The notes beneath the pieces were generated by a model. That model was not told the DNA's origin, ran no database searches, and saw only the letters and a program-made list of their open reading frames with translations. DNA of 38,238 nucleotides from a virus. The position numbers and the translations under genes were made by a program. How positions within the stretch are numbered: position 1 is the first letter of the stretch; every line of letters starts with the position of its first letter. Below are positions 7,142 through 14,986 of this stretch, one piece after another. The stretch is taken from IMG/VR virus record IMGVR_UViG_3300035698_002549, positions 1 to 38,238 of that record; one strand, given 5' to 3'.

Positions 7142-8452
7142 ATGAAGACCATTACGCAAATCAAAGCAGAAATCAAATCGCTAATGAAAGCATCTGCCGA
7201 TATCGATGCAAAGTGCGTCAGTGAAAACAGAAACCCGGCGCCGGAAGAGCTTACGCTGAAAACCGAAATAATGGACACCGTTCAGGGACTCCAGAACGAA
7301 GTGACGGTCCGCGAGCGCGAAGAACGCATGGCCGCATTGCTGGAAGCTCCCGCTGCCGCTGTGACGGCTCCACGGCCTGCTGGATCGGTTCAAGTGGACC
7401 CCGACCGGAAGAAAGACCGGTTTAACAGCTTGGGCGAGCAGCTTGTAGCCGTCAAGAATGCGTCACGGGTTGGCGGGGCGGTTGATCCGCGCCTTTTCAA
7501 TGCCGCATCCGGCCTCAACGAAAGCGTTGGAAGTGAAGGGGCGTTTTTGGTGCAACAGGATTACACCAACGATCTGTTAAAAGAAGTCTTCGATACCGGA
7601 ATCCTGGCTGCCAGGTGCCGCCGTCAACAGATTTCCGGCAATGCCAACAGCATCAAAATCAACGGTGTTGACGAGACTTCCAGGGCCGCGACTCGATACG
7701 GTGGAATCAAGGGCTATTGGGCTGACGAAGCCGACGAGAAAACGGCCAGCAAGCCGAAGTTCCGCAAGATCGAATTGACTCTAAATAAGTTGATTGGCCT
7801 TTGCTACCTGACCGACGAGCTTATGGACGATGCCGCTGCTATTGAATCCTTTGTCAGAGACGCCTTTGTCGGAGAGTTTGGCTTTTTGATGGACGATGCC
7901 ATTTATAACGGCATCGGAGGTGGTCAACCATTGGGCATTATGAATGCCGGGTGCTTGGTTACGGTCCCCAAGGAAACCGGACAGGATGCCAAAACGGTTG
8001 TCTCTGAAAACATCGTCAATATGTATTCACGGCGATTCGCAACTATGACCGACAATTACATTTGGCTTTACAATCAGGACATAGAACCGCAGCTGTTTAC
8101 CATGAGCCTTGCCGTTGGAACCGGCGGTATTCCCGTTTACATGCCGCCTGGTGGACTTGCAGACACTCCATATGCCCGTATCCTTGGTCGGCCTGCCTTT
8201 GCCATTGAGCATTCCCCGACATTGGGCACGACCGGCGATATCGTGCTGGCCAACCTTCAAAACGGTTACATTCTGGCTGAAAAAGGTGGGATTAAATCCG
8301 ACATGAGTATTCATGTGAGATTTATCTATGACGAGCAGGTATTCCGTTTTATTCTCAGGGTGGACGGACAACCTGTCAGGGCGACAGCATTGACGCCGGC
8401 CAAGGGAGCAAGCGATCAGAGCCATTTTATTTCACTGGCAACCCGCGCATAA
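7142..8452 (+). CDS. Major capsid protein (HK97 fold)
   Basis: A 436-residue precursor of the icosahedral shell. Residues ~1-100 form a charged coiled-coil delta/scaffold domain (MKTITQIKAEIKSLMKAS...), expected to be removed by the upstream protease. The mature part begins around the LNESVGSEGAFLVQQDYTNDLL block that typifies this family, with the E-loop and P/A domains following. AAAGGAGG precedes the ATG; the sequence GCCC-AAAGGA-GGGC at 7121-7134 could place that Shine-Dalgarno in a small 4-bp hairpin. I cannot fix the cleavage site from sequence alone. Confidence 0.95.
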   Translation: MKTITQIKAEIKSLMKASADIDAKCVSENRNPAPEELTLKTEIMDTVQGLQNEVTVREREERMAALLEAPAAAVTAPRPAGSVQVDPDRKKDRFNSLGEQLVAVKNASRVGGAVDPRLFNAASGLNESVGSEGAFLVQQDYTNDLLKEVFDTGILAARCRRQQISGNANSIKINGVDETSRAATRYGGIKGYWADEADEKTASKPKFRKIELTLNKLIGLCYLTDELMDDAAAIESFVRDAFVGEFGFLMDDAIYNGIGGGQPLGIMNAGCLVTVPKETGQDAKTVVSENIVNMYSRRFATMTDNYIWLYNQDIEPQLFTMSLAVGTGGIPVYMPPGGLADTPYARILGRPAFAIEHSPTLGTTGDIVLANLQNGYILAEKGGIKSDMSIHVRFIYDEQVFRFILRVDGQPVRATALTPAKGASDQSHFISLATRA

Positions 8453-8465
8453 AACAATCTGGAAA

Positions 8466-8490
8466 GGGGCTTGGTAATACTGCCAACCCC
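8466..8490 (+). promoter_or_regulatory. Intercistronic hairpin after the capsid gene
   Basis: GGGG-(C bulge)-TTGG pairs with CCAA-CCCC around an 8-nt loop. It lies 13 bases after the capsid stop and is not followed by a U-run. It may protect the capsid mRNA 3' end or partly reduce read-through into the accessory genes. Confidence 0.55.
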
Positions 8491-8523
8491 TACCAGCGCA
8501 AGATCTAACAAGGAGGATTTGAA

Positions 8524-9198
8524 ATGATCGGACTCAATAATAAATACGCGGTTGTACCGCTTACGTTCCCAGTTGACCAAACGGCTGCATGGGCCAGCAA
8601 CATTATCAGCCTGAAAAATTATCACCAGGCCGAGGTTTATATCATGACAGGCGGCACGTTTGTCTTGACTGCGGCTGTCACTATGCAACAGGGCAACGCC
8701 GTTGATTCAGCGGCTACGGCCTTGGGTTTTACGCTTTACTATGAAACCGGCATGAAGCTTAAATACGACGGCGCGTCGACTACCACGGCGGCGGCTGCTG
8801 GCGAAACCGCAACCGGTGCGGCTGGTGGCATCTGTGTGGTAACTGAAGACCTTGGCAACAGCATCATGGGATATAAAGGCGATGACATTACTGCCTTTGT
8901 GGATAATGAAGTGCTGACCTTTTCCGGTGGAAAAACGGCGGTTGTCAATGGAGTTCTTTATGATGAAGATATCATGGTGCCGCGAACGGCCGCTTTAAAC
9001 ACGTTTAATATCACTCAGGTGTTGGACGTCAACAAAACGTATATGATCCCCATCAACTCTTCCATGCTGGCCGATGGTATGGATTGCATCGAATTGAATG
9101 TCGCGGATTGCGATACCGTGACAGTAGTGGCGGCTTTTGCAATTCTGAGCCAGACTCGCTATGCCGGAACCCCGATGCCAACAGCGATTTACAATTAA
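8524..9198 (+). CDS. Putative virion protein, tandem paralog A
   Basis: A 224-residue protein that I do not recognise by family. It is beta-rich with an Ala/Thr/Gly-rich stretch at ~82-100 (GASTTTAAAAGETATGAA). It is clearly homologous along its whole length to the next gene: both begin MIGLNN, and both share KYDGASTTT and EVLTFSGGKTAVVNG and end with a RYAG-PMP-AIY tail. An excellent AAGGAGG Shine-Dalgarno and its place just behind the capsid gene suggest high expression, and a role as a decoration or head-surface protein is plausible but inferred. No signal peptide. Confidence 0.75.
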   Translation: MIGLNNKYAVVPLTFPVDQTAAWASNIISLKNYHQAEVYIMTGGTFVLTAAVTMQQGNAVDSAATALGFTLYYETGMKLKYDGASTTTAAAAGETATGAAGGICVVTEDLGNSIMGYKGDDITAFVDNEVLTFSGGKTAVVNGVLYDEDIMVPRTAALNTFNITQVLDVNKTYMIPINSSMLADGMDCIELNVADCDTVTVVAAFAILSQTRYAGTPMPTAIYN

Positions 9199-9210
9199 GG
9201 AGGACTTCAA

Positions 9211-9888
9211 ATGATTGGACTCAATAATAAATGGGCGGTTGTACCGGGCTGGCATCCAGTTGATAAGGATGGTGGGGGTACGAGCGATATCATCAGCCTG
9301 AAAGACTACCATCAAGCTGAAATCTATATCATGACCGGCGCGGCGGTTGGTCAAACCGCTGCCGTGGTCTTGTATGAAGGGGTCAGCGTGTCCGATTGTG
9401 ATACGGCCCTTTCGTTTACCCTGTATTACGAAACCGGCCAAATGCTGAAGTATGACGGCGCGTCGACTACCACGGCCGCGGCTGCTGGTGAGACTGCAAC
9501 GGGTGCGGCAACCGGCGTGATGACAGTCTTCGAAGATCGTGGCAACTACATTGTTGGCAACAAATGGGATGCTTCACAGGTATTTGTTGATAACGAAGTG
9601 CTGACGTTCAGCGGCGGCAAAACTGCGGTGGTTAACGGCACCCTGTACAATGAAGACATTATGATCCCAACGGTGCTTGCGGCTGGTGTTGATACATTCA
9701 ACATTGCCGCGACTCTCGACGTCAACAAACTGTATTGCATTCCTGTCAACAGCTCCATGTTGAGCGAAGGGATGGACTGCATTGCGGTGCATATTGGCGA
9801 TCCGAATACTGCCCTAATGGCCTGCTGGTACGTTCTCAGCCAGCCCCGCTATGCCGGACTGCCGATGCCGTCTGCAATTTATGACTGA
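9211..9888 (+). CDS. Putative virion protein, tandem paralog B
   Basis: A 225-residue paralog of the preceding gene, 12 bases downstream, with its own AAGGAGG. Identity is strongest in the centre (KYDGASTTTAAAAGETATG, EVLTFSGGKTAVVNG) and at the C-terminus; the region around residues 40-60 differs. The shared DNA in the centre shows that the pair arose by duplication and has since diverged. The same function class as paralog A is expected, perhaps a decoration protein with two non-equivalent positions. Confidence 0.75.
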   Translation: MIGLNNKWAVVPGWHPVDKDGGGTSDIISLKDYHQAEIYIMTGAAVGQTAAVVLYEGVSVSDCDTALSFTLYYETGQMLKYDGASTTTAAAAGETATGAATGVMTVFEDRGNYIVGNKWDASQVFVDNEVLTFSGGKTAVVNGTLYNEDIMIPTVLAAGVDTFNIAATLDVNKLYCIPVNSSMLSEGMDCIAVHIGDPNTALMACWYVLSQPRYAGLPMPSAIYD

Positions 9889-9903
9889 TAAGGAGGGATT
9901 GAA

Positions 9904-10104
9904 ATGTTAAGAGAAGAACTTGAATCAGTCAAAGCCCATGCCAGAATCATTGCAAAGGAAGAAGTCGCAGCGATTCTGCCGGGACTTGAAAAGCGGCTTG
10001 ACACCATTGAAAAACGGTTGAGGAAACTTGAAGCCGTTCCGGTTCAGAAAGCGGAAAAGGCCGAACCGAAAGCAGTGGAACCCAAAGTGGTTAAAAAGAA
10101 ATAA
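9904..10104 (+). CDS. Small coiled-coil protein with basic tail
   Basis: A 66-residue protein predicted to be almost entirely helical: residues 1-44 carry heptad-like hydrophobics (LREELESVKAHARIIAKEEV, LEKRLDTIEKRLRKLE). A Lys/Pro/Ala tail (EPKAVEPKVVKKK) follows. A good AAGGAGG Shine-Dalgarno is present. I do not recognise it; it could be a small head or scaffold-associated protein that contacts DNA or the shell. Confidence 0.7.
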   Translation: MLREELESVKAHARIIAKEEVAAILPGLEKRLDTIEKRLRKLEAVPVQKAEKAEPKAVEPKVVKKK

Positions 10105-10118
10105 CAGGAGGCTCGAAA

Positions 10119-10562
10119 ATGTTTAATCAAAGCACAAGACAAATGCTGGCGAAAATGGGCGTAGGCCTGCGGGTTGACCGTGATGCCGCTGCTTTGGCTG
10201 CAACGACTGCCACCTTTTTTACTGTGACCGGGCGTGTGCAACTGACCGGCCTTTACGGGGTTGTTACGGTGGCCGCAGGTGGCGCGAATACTTGCCAGTG
10301 GACAATGAATCCGACTGCCGGGACCACGGCACCCATCTGCGGTGGTCTTGACATCGACCCTGCCCTGGTAGGTGACATTTTGGGCATTACCGGTGTCCTC
10401 GCAACGGCTATGACCTATGGCGGCGCTGCTGTTGGCATTATGCAGCCGATTACCCTTACCGCTGGTGCATTGCAGTTCATCGCTTCAGCGGTCGAGGGGT
10501 CCATCAGCACCCATCTGTATTATCTGCCACTGACAGCCGATGGCAGCGTTGTAGCGGCATAA
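10119..10562 (+). CDS. Putative small virion protein
   Basis: A 147-residue protein, rich in Ala, Gly and Thr and predicted mostly beta (TATFFTVTGRVQLTGLYGVVTVAAGG). I do not recognise a family. AGGAGG precedes the ATG. Composition and location resemble small capsid or decoration proteins, and it belongs to the same run of closely spaced genes after the capsid gene. No signal peptide is expected, despite its hydrophobic stretches. Confidence 0.65.
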   Translation: MFNQSTRQMLAKMGVGLRVDRDAAALAATTATFFTVTGRVQLTGLYGVVTVAAGGANTCQWTMNPTAGTTAPICGGLDIDPALVGDILGITGVLATAMTYGGAAVGIMQPITLTAGALQFIASAVEGSISTHLYYLPLTADGSVVAA

Positions 10563-10573
10563 GGGGGTGGATC

Positions 10574-10774
10574 ATGGCGCTTGAAAAAACGGCCACCATT
10601 AAAACCATGCAGGGTGTTTTGGCAGATATGGACGAGCTTACCGACACAGATAAATATCAAGTTGGTTCGACTTTCCACGCGATTGATACCGGAGACGAGT
10701 TTGTACGATCTGCTGGCGGCTGGTTGCCTGACTTGCGAAAAGCGCGAGCCATTAACGTAGCTGCAATGTTGTAA
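10574..10774 (+). CDS. Small phage protein of unknown function
   Basis: A 66-residue protein starting MALEKTATIKTMQGVLADMDELT. It contains YQVGSTFHAIDTGDEFVRSAGGWLPDL, which reads like the short 'head fibre' type segment (VGSTFHAIDTGDEFV...GGW) found in some phage appendage proteins. It is preceded by GGGGG. A virion role is inferred from context only. Confidence 0.55.
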   Translation: MALEKTATIKTMQGVLADMDELTDTDKYQVGSTFHAIDTGDEFVRSAGGWLPDLRKARAINVAAML

Positions 10775-10814
10775 TTGGTAAAACCCAGATTCAGAATCAG
10801 CAGGAGGAACTATC

Positions 10815-11426
10815 ATGTTTGCAAAAATCGGAAGAAACACCCCGGCATCGACCGGAACAAATCCACTTCGGGCCGATCAGCTTGGCGGTCTTATCGTCAG
10901 CGGCAACAACTATCAGGACTCCACCCAAGGCGGTGAAATGTTCTTCGCAAACTGCCTTGATATGGAAGTCGCTCTTTACTCTGCCACGGCTGGCATCGGG
11001 CTTATCGTTTACAATCCGCCCACATCTGGCGTCAACATGATCCCTTATCTTTGGGGAGTTCAGGTTTATGCTACTTCGGCAGCTATGACCGGGATGGTTT
11101 TGGCGGTTGGAACGCAGTTGACCCTGCCAACCACTGTCACGGCGGCTGCATTCACCGGTAAAACGCTTTTGACGGCCAGCACCGGGCTTACCGCTGGCAA
11201 GTGTGCTGCGTACAGTATTGCTACCATTCTGGCTCCCGTACTTGCATGGCCGTTGTTTCACAATACCGCTGCCATCAACACCGTGGGCGCCGAAGTCATT
11301 TCCGGCGATCTGAAGGGTGCAATCGGTTTCGCTCCCGGTACAACCTGCGTTATGGGCGCTTTGGCCGCTGCTGGTGTCAACGTGAATCTGGCCCTGACCT
11401 GGAAGGAAGTGCCGATTGGTCTGTAA
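10815..11426 (+). CDS. Putative virion protein
   Basis: A 203-residue Ala/Thr/Gly-rich, beta-predicted protein that I do not recognise. It begins MFAKIGRNTPASTGTNPLRADQLGG. AGGAGG lies before the ATG. Composition resembles the neighbouring genes at 10119 and 8524, suggesting virion surface proteins. It ends the first part of the accessory head block, being followed by a palindromic element and a strong hairpin. Confidence 0.65.
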   Translation: MFAKIGRNTPASTGTNPLRADQLGGLIVSGNNYQDSTQGGEMFFANCLDMEVALYSATAGIGLIVYNPPTSGVNMIPYLWGVQVYATSAAMTGMVLAVGTQLTLPTTVTAAAFTGKTLLTASTGLTAGKCAAYSIATILAPVLAWPLFHNTAAINTVGAEVISGDLKGAIGFAPGTTCVMGALAAAGVNVNLALTWKEVPIGL

Positions 11427-11430
11427 AATT

Positions 11431-11444
11431 TTAAACCTCTTTAA
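11431..11444. promoter_or_regulatory. 14-bp palindromic element, copy 4
   Basis: TTAAACCTCTTTAA matches the consensus at 12 of 14 positions, five bases after the stop of the preceding gene. A second TTTAAACGG half overlaps its right end. Confidence 0.45.
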
Positions 11445-11473
11445 ACGGCTTTTTGCCTGGTTTCGGTTTATCA

Positions 11474-11499
11474 CCCATCGGGGCGTTGACCTCGATGGG
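11474..11499 (+). promoter_or_regulatory. Strong intercistronic hairpin
   Basis: CCCATCG and CGATGGG form seven pairs, extended by GGG/CCT (one G-U) to about ten pairs around a 6-nt loop. It lies in the 119-bp gap between two late genes. There is no immediate U-run; the nearest run, AATTTT, is about 15 bases later. It is therefore an imperfect terminator candidate or a processing/stability element. Confidence 0.6.
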
Positions 11500-11545
11500 G
11501 GGCCAGGCGGTCCAATTTTCAGGCCTATTTTCCGAAAGGTAATCG

Positions 11546-11827
11546 ATGACGATCCGACGGGTGGCGAGGACTATATCAGGTAGCAATGTTTGGACTGACC
11601 GAGTTCAACTTGCTGGATATTTCAACATTTCCATATCCGGCACTTGGGCTGGAACGGTTACGGTTCAGCGGTCTTTTGACAAAGGGTCCACTTGGCATGA
11701 TGTGGACGAATGGGACGCTAACACTCAGGAATATGGCTTAGAACCGGAGCGAGATGTTTGGTATCAGGCCGGGTTTAAAGACGGTGATCATACATCAGGT
11801 GACGCGGTTGTGAGGTTGTCGCAATGA
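11546..11827 (+). CDS. Small beta-rich phage protein
   Basis: A 93-residue protein predicted as a beta-sandwich: WTDRVQLAGYFNISISGTWAGTVTVQRSFDKGSTWHDVDEW. This pattern (strand, GTWAGTVTVQRSFDxGxTW) recurs in phage structural or adhesin-like proteins. AAAGG lies before the ATG. Its stop overlaps the next ATG (ATGA). Function unknown; a virion role is likely. Confidence 0.65.
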   Translation: MTIRRVARTISGSNVWTDRVQLAGYFNISISGTWAGTVTVQRSFDKGSTWHDVDEWDANTQEYGLEPERDVWYQAGFKDGDHTSGDAVVRLSQ

Positions 11828-12018
11828 CGCATGTATTCAATGAGCGCACGAAGATCAAAGGGGTTGTTGACACCGGGGCTGATGTTGTTTCTGACGCCAT
11901 GTCGGTGGTCGATCTTAGGGCGATTGACCTGCTTGAACAGATGTTATCAACCTTGAAAAAAATCGAATACCATTTAATGTTGGCAAGTGATGCCGACTTA
12001 GAAAATCAGGAGGTTTAG
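11824..12018 (+). CDS. Small phage protein of unknown function
   Basis: A 64-residue acidic protein. The first half is mixed (TKIKGVVDTGADVVSDAMSVVD) and the second half is a helix (LRAIDLLEQMLSTLKKIEYHLMLAS) with coiled-coil character. It overlaps the previous gene by four bases and is followed two bases later by the next ATG, so all three are probably co-translated. I do not recognise it. Confidence 0.6.
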   Translation: MTHVFNERTKIKGVVDTGADVVSDAMSVVDLRAIDLLEQMLSTLKKIEYHLMLASDADLENQEV

Positions 12019-12020
12019 TT

Positions 12021-12566
12021 ATGCCAACACTCAATGATCCAGATGGGCCAGCAGCACGCGTTAGCGAGGGCATGCTGAAGTCGTTATGTGTGAGCGAATC
12101 GTTAGAAGGCCACACGAACAGGCATCACCAACAAGCGTACACTTGGCAGTTTTCAAATGATCCGGCTGCAAATGACGATTGCATCTTTTATATCAAAAAC
12201 AACGACGAATTGCCGCTTATCCTGGAAGGACTGAATCTTTTCATTACAGGCGCTTGCGAAGTCTATGTGAAGATTCGCGGGGCAGGCACTACCGCTGCTG
12301 GTACAGTCGTTACCGGTGTATGCGTGAACGGTGGGGGTGCAGATGATTCAGACGTAACTTGTCTTCATGCCGAAGATGTCGAAGCTGGCGGGACGTTTGC
12401 AGGGGCGGTTGAGTTTGACCGTTTTAAATACGCGGCAGCAGTAGACTCCTACGACCTCAATTTTCCAATGGATGTTACACTGCCGAAAAATGCAGTTTTT
12501 TCACTTTGGGTTGATACCGCTGGAGTCGTTATAACCGGCACCCTGTACGGATTTTTCCACGAATAG
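12021..12566 (+). CDS. Putative virion protein
   Basis: A 181-residue, predominantly beta-predicted protein with a GGAGG Shine-Dalgarno. Segments such as ILEGLNLFITGACEVYVKIRGAG and FPMDVTLPKNAVFSLWVDTAGVVITGTLYGFF suggest a jelly-roll or sandwich fold, as in decoration and adhesin modules. No family is recognised. It lies in the cluster ahead of the connectors. Confidence 0.65.
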   Translation: MPTLNDPDGPAARVSEGMLKSLCVSESLEGHTNRHHQQAYTWQFSNDPAANDDCIFYIKNNDELPLILEGLNLFITGACEVYVKIRGAGTTAAGTVVTGVCVNGGGADDSDVTCLHAEDVEAGGTFAGAVEFDRFKYAAAVDSYDLNFPMDVTLPKNAVFSLWVDTAGVVITGTLYGFFHE

Positions 12567-12574
12567 GATTTATC

Positions 12575-13675
12575 ATGTGGAAGCACCCGATAACAAATAG
12601 CGACGGCATATCAGCCGAAGTAAACCAAGATCCAGGCGAGGACGTTGGACTGGTCGTTGCTACGCGACCGCATAAGACTTTTTACCCGTTCACGGCGTTT
12701 TTCACAAATGACACATACGGACGGGAAATGGCACAAGACGGGGCATTCGGCGCAGGGGCTTTGCTGCTCCACAACGGCACCGATGATGTGGCGTGGACAA
12801 TGAGCAACGTAGTAGGCGGCAAGTGGCAGGCAGCATCAACTGAGAGGCCGTATGCTGGCACTAAATCTTTAAGGTGCGACAAACCTGCCGTTGACGACAT
12901 AATGCAAGTGATAAACAACGTCGGCCCTGGAACCGATGTTGATATGTCCGGTTATATCGCGCTGACCATGTGGATCAACGTTGACAAGGATTGGCTGGCG
13001 GGCGATTCGTTTTCTATATACGCCATGGTTGGCGGTGCCCAAGTCGGCACGAAGGTTTACTTAGAAGACTATTTTAATTATGACGATTACGACATTTATC
13101 AATTTATAAATATACCAATTACAGCCATGGGAATAAGCGCAAGCCTTGTTGATGCTTTTAGGATTGAAAACGAAGCGCGAGGCGGCGGCAAGTCTCCAAA
13201 GTTTTATATCGATGATTTTTACCTACAGACAACCGGTGTTCCGATAATTTATACCGTAAAACCGGACCCAGGAACATGGCTTCACGTTACGGCATTTCAA
13301 ACTACTTTCGTTGACGCTTTGGATACTACATTGGTAGCGGCTTCAATGCCAAGCTTGTCATATGACCAAATTTTAGGGGTGACTCCAACGACAGGCTATA
13401 TTTATAAACGGTACACCGAGTGCTGCACTAATCCTACGAATGAACAACGAATAACCAGCCTGCTTGATTTGTTGAGCCTTCCTTATTCAAGGCTGGTCAG
13501 TTCCGTATCGGATGGAACAAATACAATGATAAATATCACCAACGAATATCCAGACACCATCCCATTTGTTTTAAAGTCGGAGAACTTGGATAAGATGACA
13601 TTCACGGTTGAGGACAAGTTCGACGACTTTTTATTTTTCAGAATATCGCTAACGGGTTTCATGGAGTACCGATGA
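12575..13675 (+). CDS. Putative virion protein with carbohydrate-binding-like module
   Basis: A 366-residue protein. Residues ~80-220 resemble a beta-sandwich CBM-like module: YAGTKSLRCDKPAVDD, then IALTMWINVDKDWLAGDSFSIYAM, and a closing strand FYIDDFYLQTTG. The C-terminal ~140 residues are unlike anything I recognise. It may bind glycans on the cell surface or form a head appendage; this is inference from fold-like pattern. Its stop overlaps the start of the connector gene (ATGA). Confidence 0.6.
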   Translation: MWKHPITNSDGISAEVNQDPGEDVGLVVATRPHKTFYPFTAFFTNDTYGREMAQDGAFGAGALLLHNGTDDVAWTMSNVVGGKWQAASTERPYAGTKSLRCDKPAVDDIMQVINNVGPGTDVDMSGYIALTMWINVDKDWLAGDSFSIYAMVGGAQVGTKVYLEDYFNYDDYDIYQFINIPITAMGISASLVDAFRIENEARGGGKSPKFYIDDFYLQTTGVPIIYTVKPDPGTWLHVTAFQTTFVDALDTTLVAASMPSLSYDQILGVTPTTGYIYKRYTECCTNPTNEQRITSLLDLLSLPYSRLVSSVSDGTNTMINITNEYPDTIPFVLKSENLDKMTFTVEDKFDDFLFFRISLTGFMEYR

Positions 13676-14631
13676 AAGTAATTATAGCTACGGCCCCGAC
13701 CATTGAGCCTATAACTTTGGCAGAGGCAAAAAAGCATCTCTATGAAGACTCAGAGACGTTCGACGGCAATTTGACTATCACTCAGTCGCTTGCCCATGGC
13801 TCGCATATCATAGCTGACAACTATACCGTGCATGTTGGCACAGGGTTTGACGTTTTAGGGTACGAGGCCATTGTTCAACTTTCGGCTGGAACGAACGGGG
13901 CTACAGGAACGAATGAAACCAGAATAGAAGAATCTGACCAGCTTGCAATTGGATACACAGCATGGACCGGTGGCCTGTTTACTACGGTTACAACGGCAAA
14001 TGATAACGCCGATTATAAAATCCAATATACCGGAACGAAGCAATATATCCGCACAGCGTCGAAAGTTCTTTTAGCGGCTTGCGAGTTTTCAACGTCGATC
14101 ATCGTCAACGAGTCCACAACGGCCCAGGACGATGCTTTAGGCGATGACATACAAGCGGCAAGGGAACACGTTGAAGACGTCACCAGACGCGCCCTGCTTA
14201 CTCAAACGTGGGATTATTACCTTGACGCCTTTCCGGCTTACAACTCAATCAAAATACCGTTTGGGAGTTTGGCGAGTGTAACCCATATAAAATATACCAA
14301 CAGTTTGGGAACCGAAACCACCATGACAGTTACCACGGACTACATCGTGGAAACGAACGGGACGCAATGTGGGCGTATTGTTTTGCCTTATGGCAAGTCG
14401 TGGCCTTCATTCACGGCTTATACGTCAAAGCCGATTGTTATTAGGTTTATTTGCGGCTGGACAACGGCGGCATTACTGCCACGGCGAATCAAATCAGCGG
14501 TTAAAATGTACTTGACCGATCTTTGGGAGAATCGAGAATCACAGATATTTTCGACTACCATGCAGCCGTATGCTCAGAACGAATCGGTTGACGCTTACCT
14601 TGCACCTTTGCGCTTGTGGGACGAGTTCTAA
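13672..14631 (+). CDS. gp6-like head-tail connector with inserted domain
   Basis: A 319-residue adaptor that binds beneath the portal. The gp6 family pattern is split: EPITLAEAKKHL at ~12-23, then from ~155 DDIQAAREHVEDVTRRALLTQTW, IPFGSLASVTHIKY, IVLPYGKSWP, IVIRFICGW and the helix IKSAVKMYLTDLWENRES. Typical members are about 100 residues shorter. The extra segment, ~29-152, is beta-predicted and Thr/Gly-rich (NYTVHVGTGFDVLGYEAIVQL). The next gene starts immediately after its stop. Connector identity is firm; the insert is unidentified. Confidence 0.85.
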   Translation: MKVIIATAPTIEPITLAEAKKHLYEDSETFDGNLTITQSLAHGSHIIADNYTVHVGTGFDVLGYEAIVQLSAGTNGATGTNETRIEESDQLAIGYTAWTGGLFTTVTTANDNADYKIQYTGTKQYIRTASKVLLAACEFSTSIIVNESTTAQDDALGDDIQAAREHVEDVTRRALLTQTWDYYLDAFPAYNSIKIPFGSLASVTHIKYTNSLGTETTMTVTTDYIVETNGTQCGRIVLPYGKSWPSFTAYTSKPIVIRFICGWTTAALLPRRIKSAVKMYLTDLWENRESQIFSTTMQPYAQNESVDAYLAPLRLWDEF

Positions 14632-14949
14632 ATGAGAACTGGCCAGCTAAATAAAGTTATCAACTTCGAAGCACAACAGAAAGTGCCTGACGGCATGGGA
14701 TCGTTCACAACGACATGGACAGTGGTTGCCGCAAATGTGGCCGCTGCAATCTGGCCTAAAAGCGCAATGGAAACCATGCGTGCCGAATCTGTGACGATGA
14801 TTTCAACCATACGATTTAGGATTCGCTACCGGTCGGTTATGAGGGCGGCATGGCGTATTTCGTGGGCTGGAAAATATTATAATGTCGTTTCGTTCATTGA
14901 TCCACAAAAAGACCACAGGTGGATGGACATTGTTTGCAAGGAAGCGTGA
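14632..14949 (+). CDS. Head-tail joining / head-closure protein (SPP1 gp16 / HK97 gp7-like)
   Basis: A 105-residue protein of the Phage_H_T_join family. It has the expected beta-barrel signature: TGQLNKVINFEAQQKVPDGMGSFTTTW near the start, then SVTMISTIRFRIRYRS and a closing WRISWAGKYYNVVSF...DHRWMDIVCKEA. It stacks under the connector and closes the head. It follows the gp6-like gene without a gap, matching the standard gene order. Length is normal. Confidence 0.88.
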   Translation: MRTGQLNKVINFEAQQKVPDGMGSFTTTWTVVAANVAAAIWPKSAMETMRAESVTMISTIRFRIRYRSVMRAAWRISWAGKYYNVVSFIDPQKDHRWMDIVCKEA

Positions 14950-14986
14950 ATATGAAAAACAAAAACATCATAGAGGTTAGAAACCC

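Noticed and set aside
10797-11474. 225-codon open frame on the minus strand
   Set aside because: It covers the antisense of the 10815-11426 gene, runs against the late operon and lacks a ribosome site.
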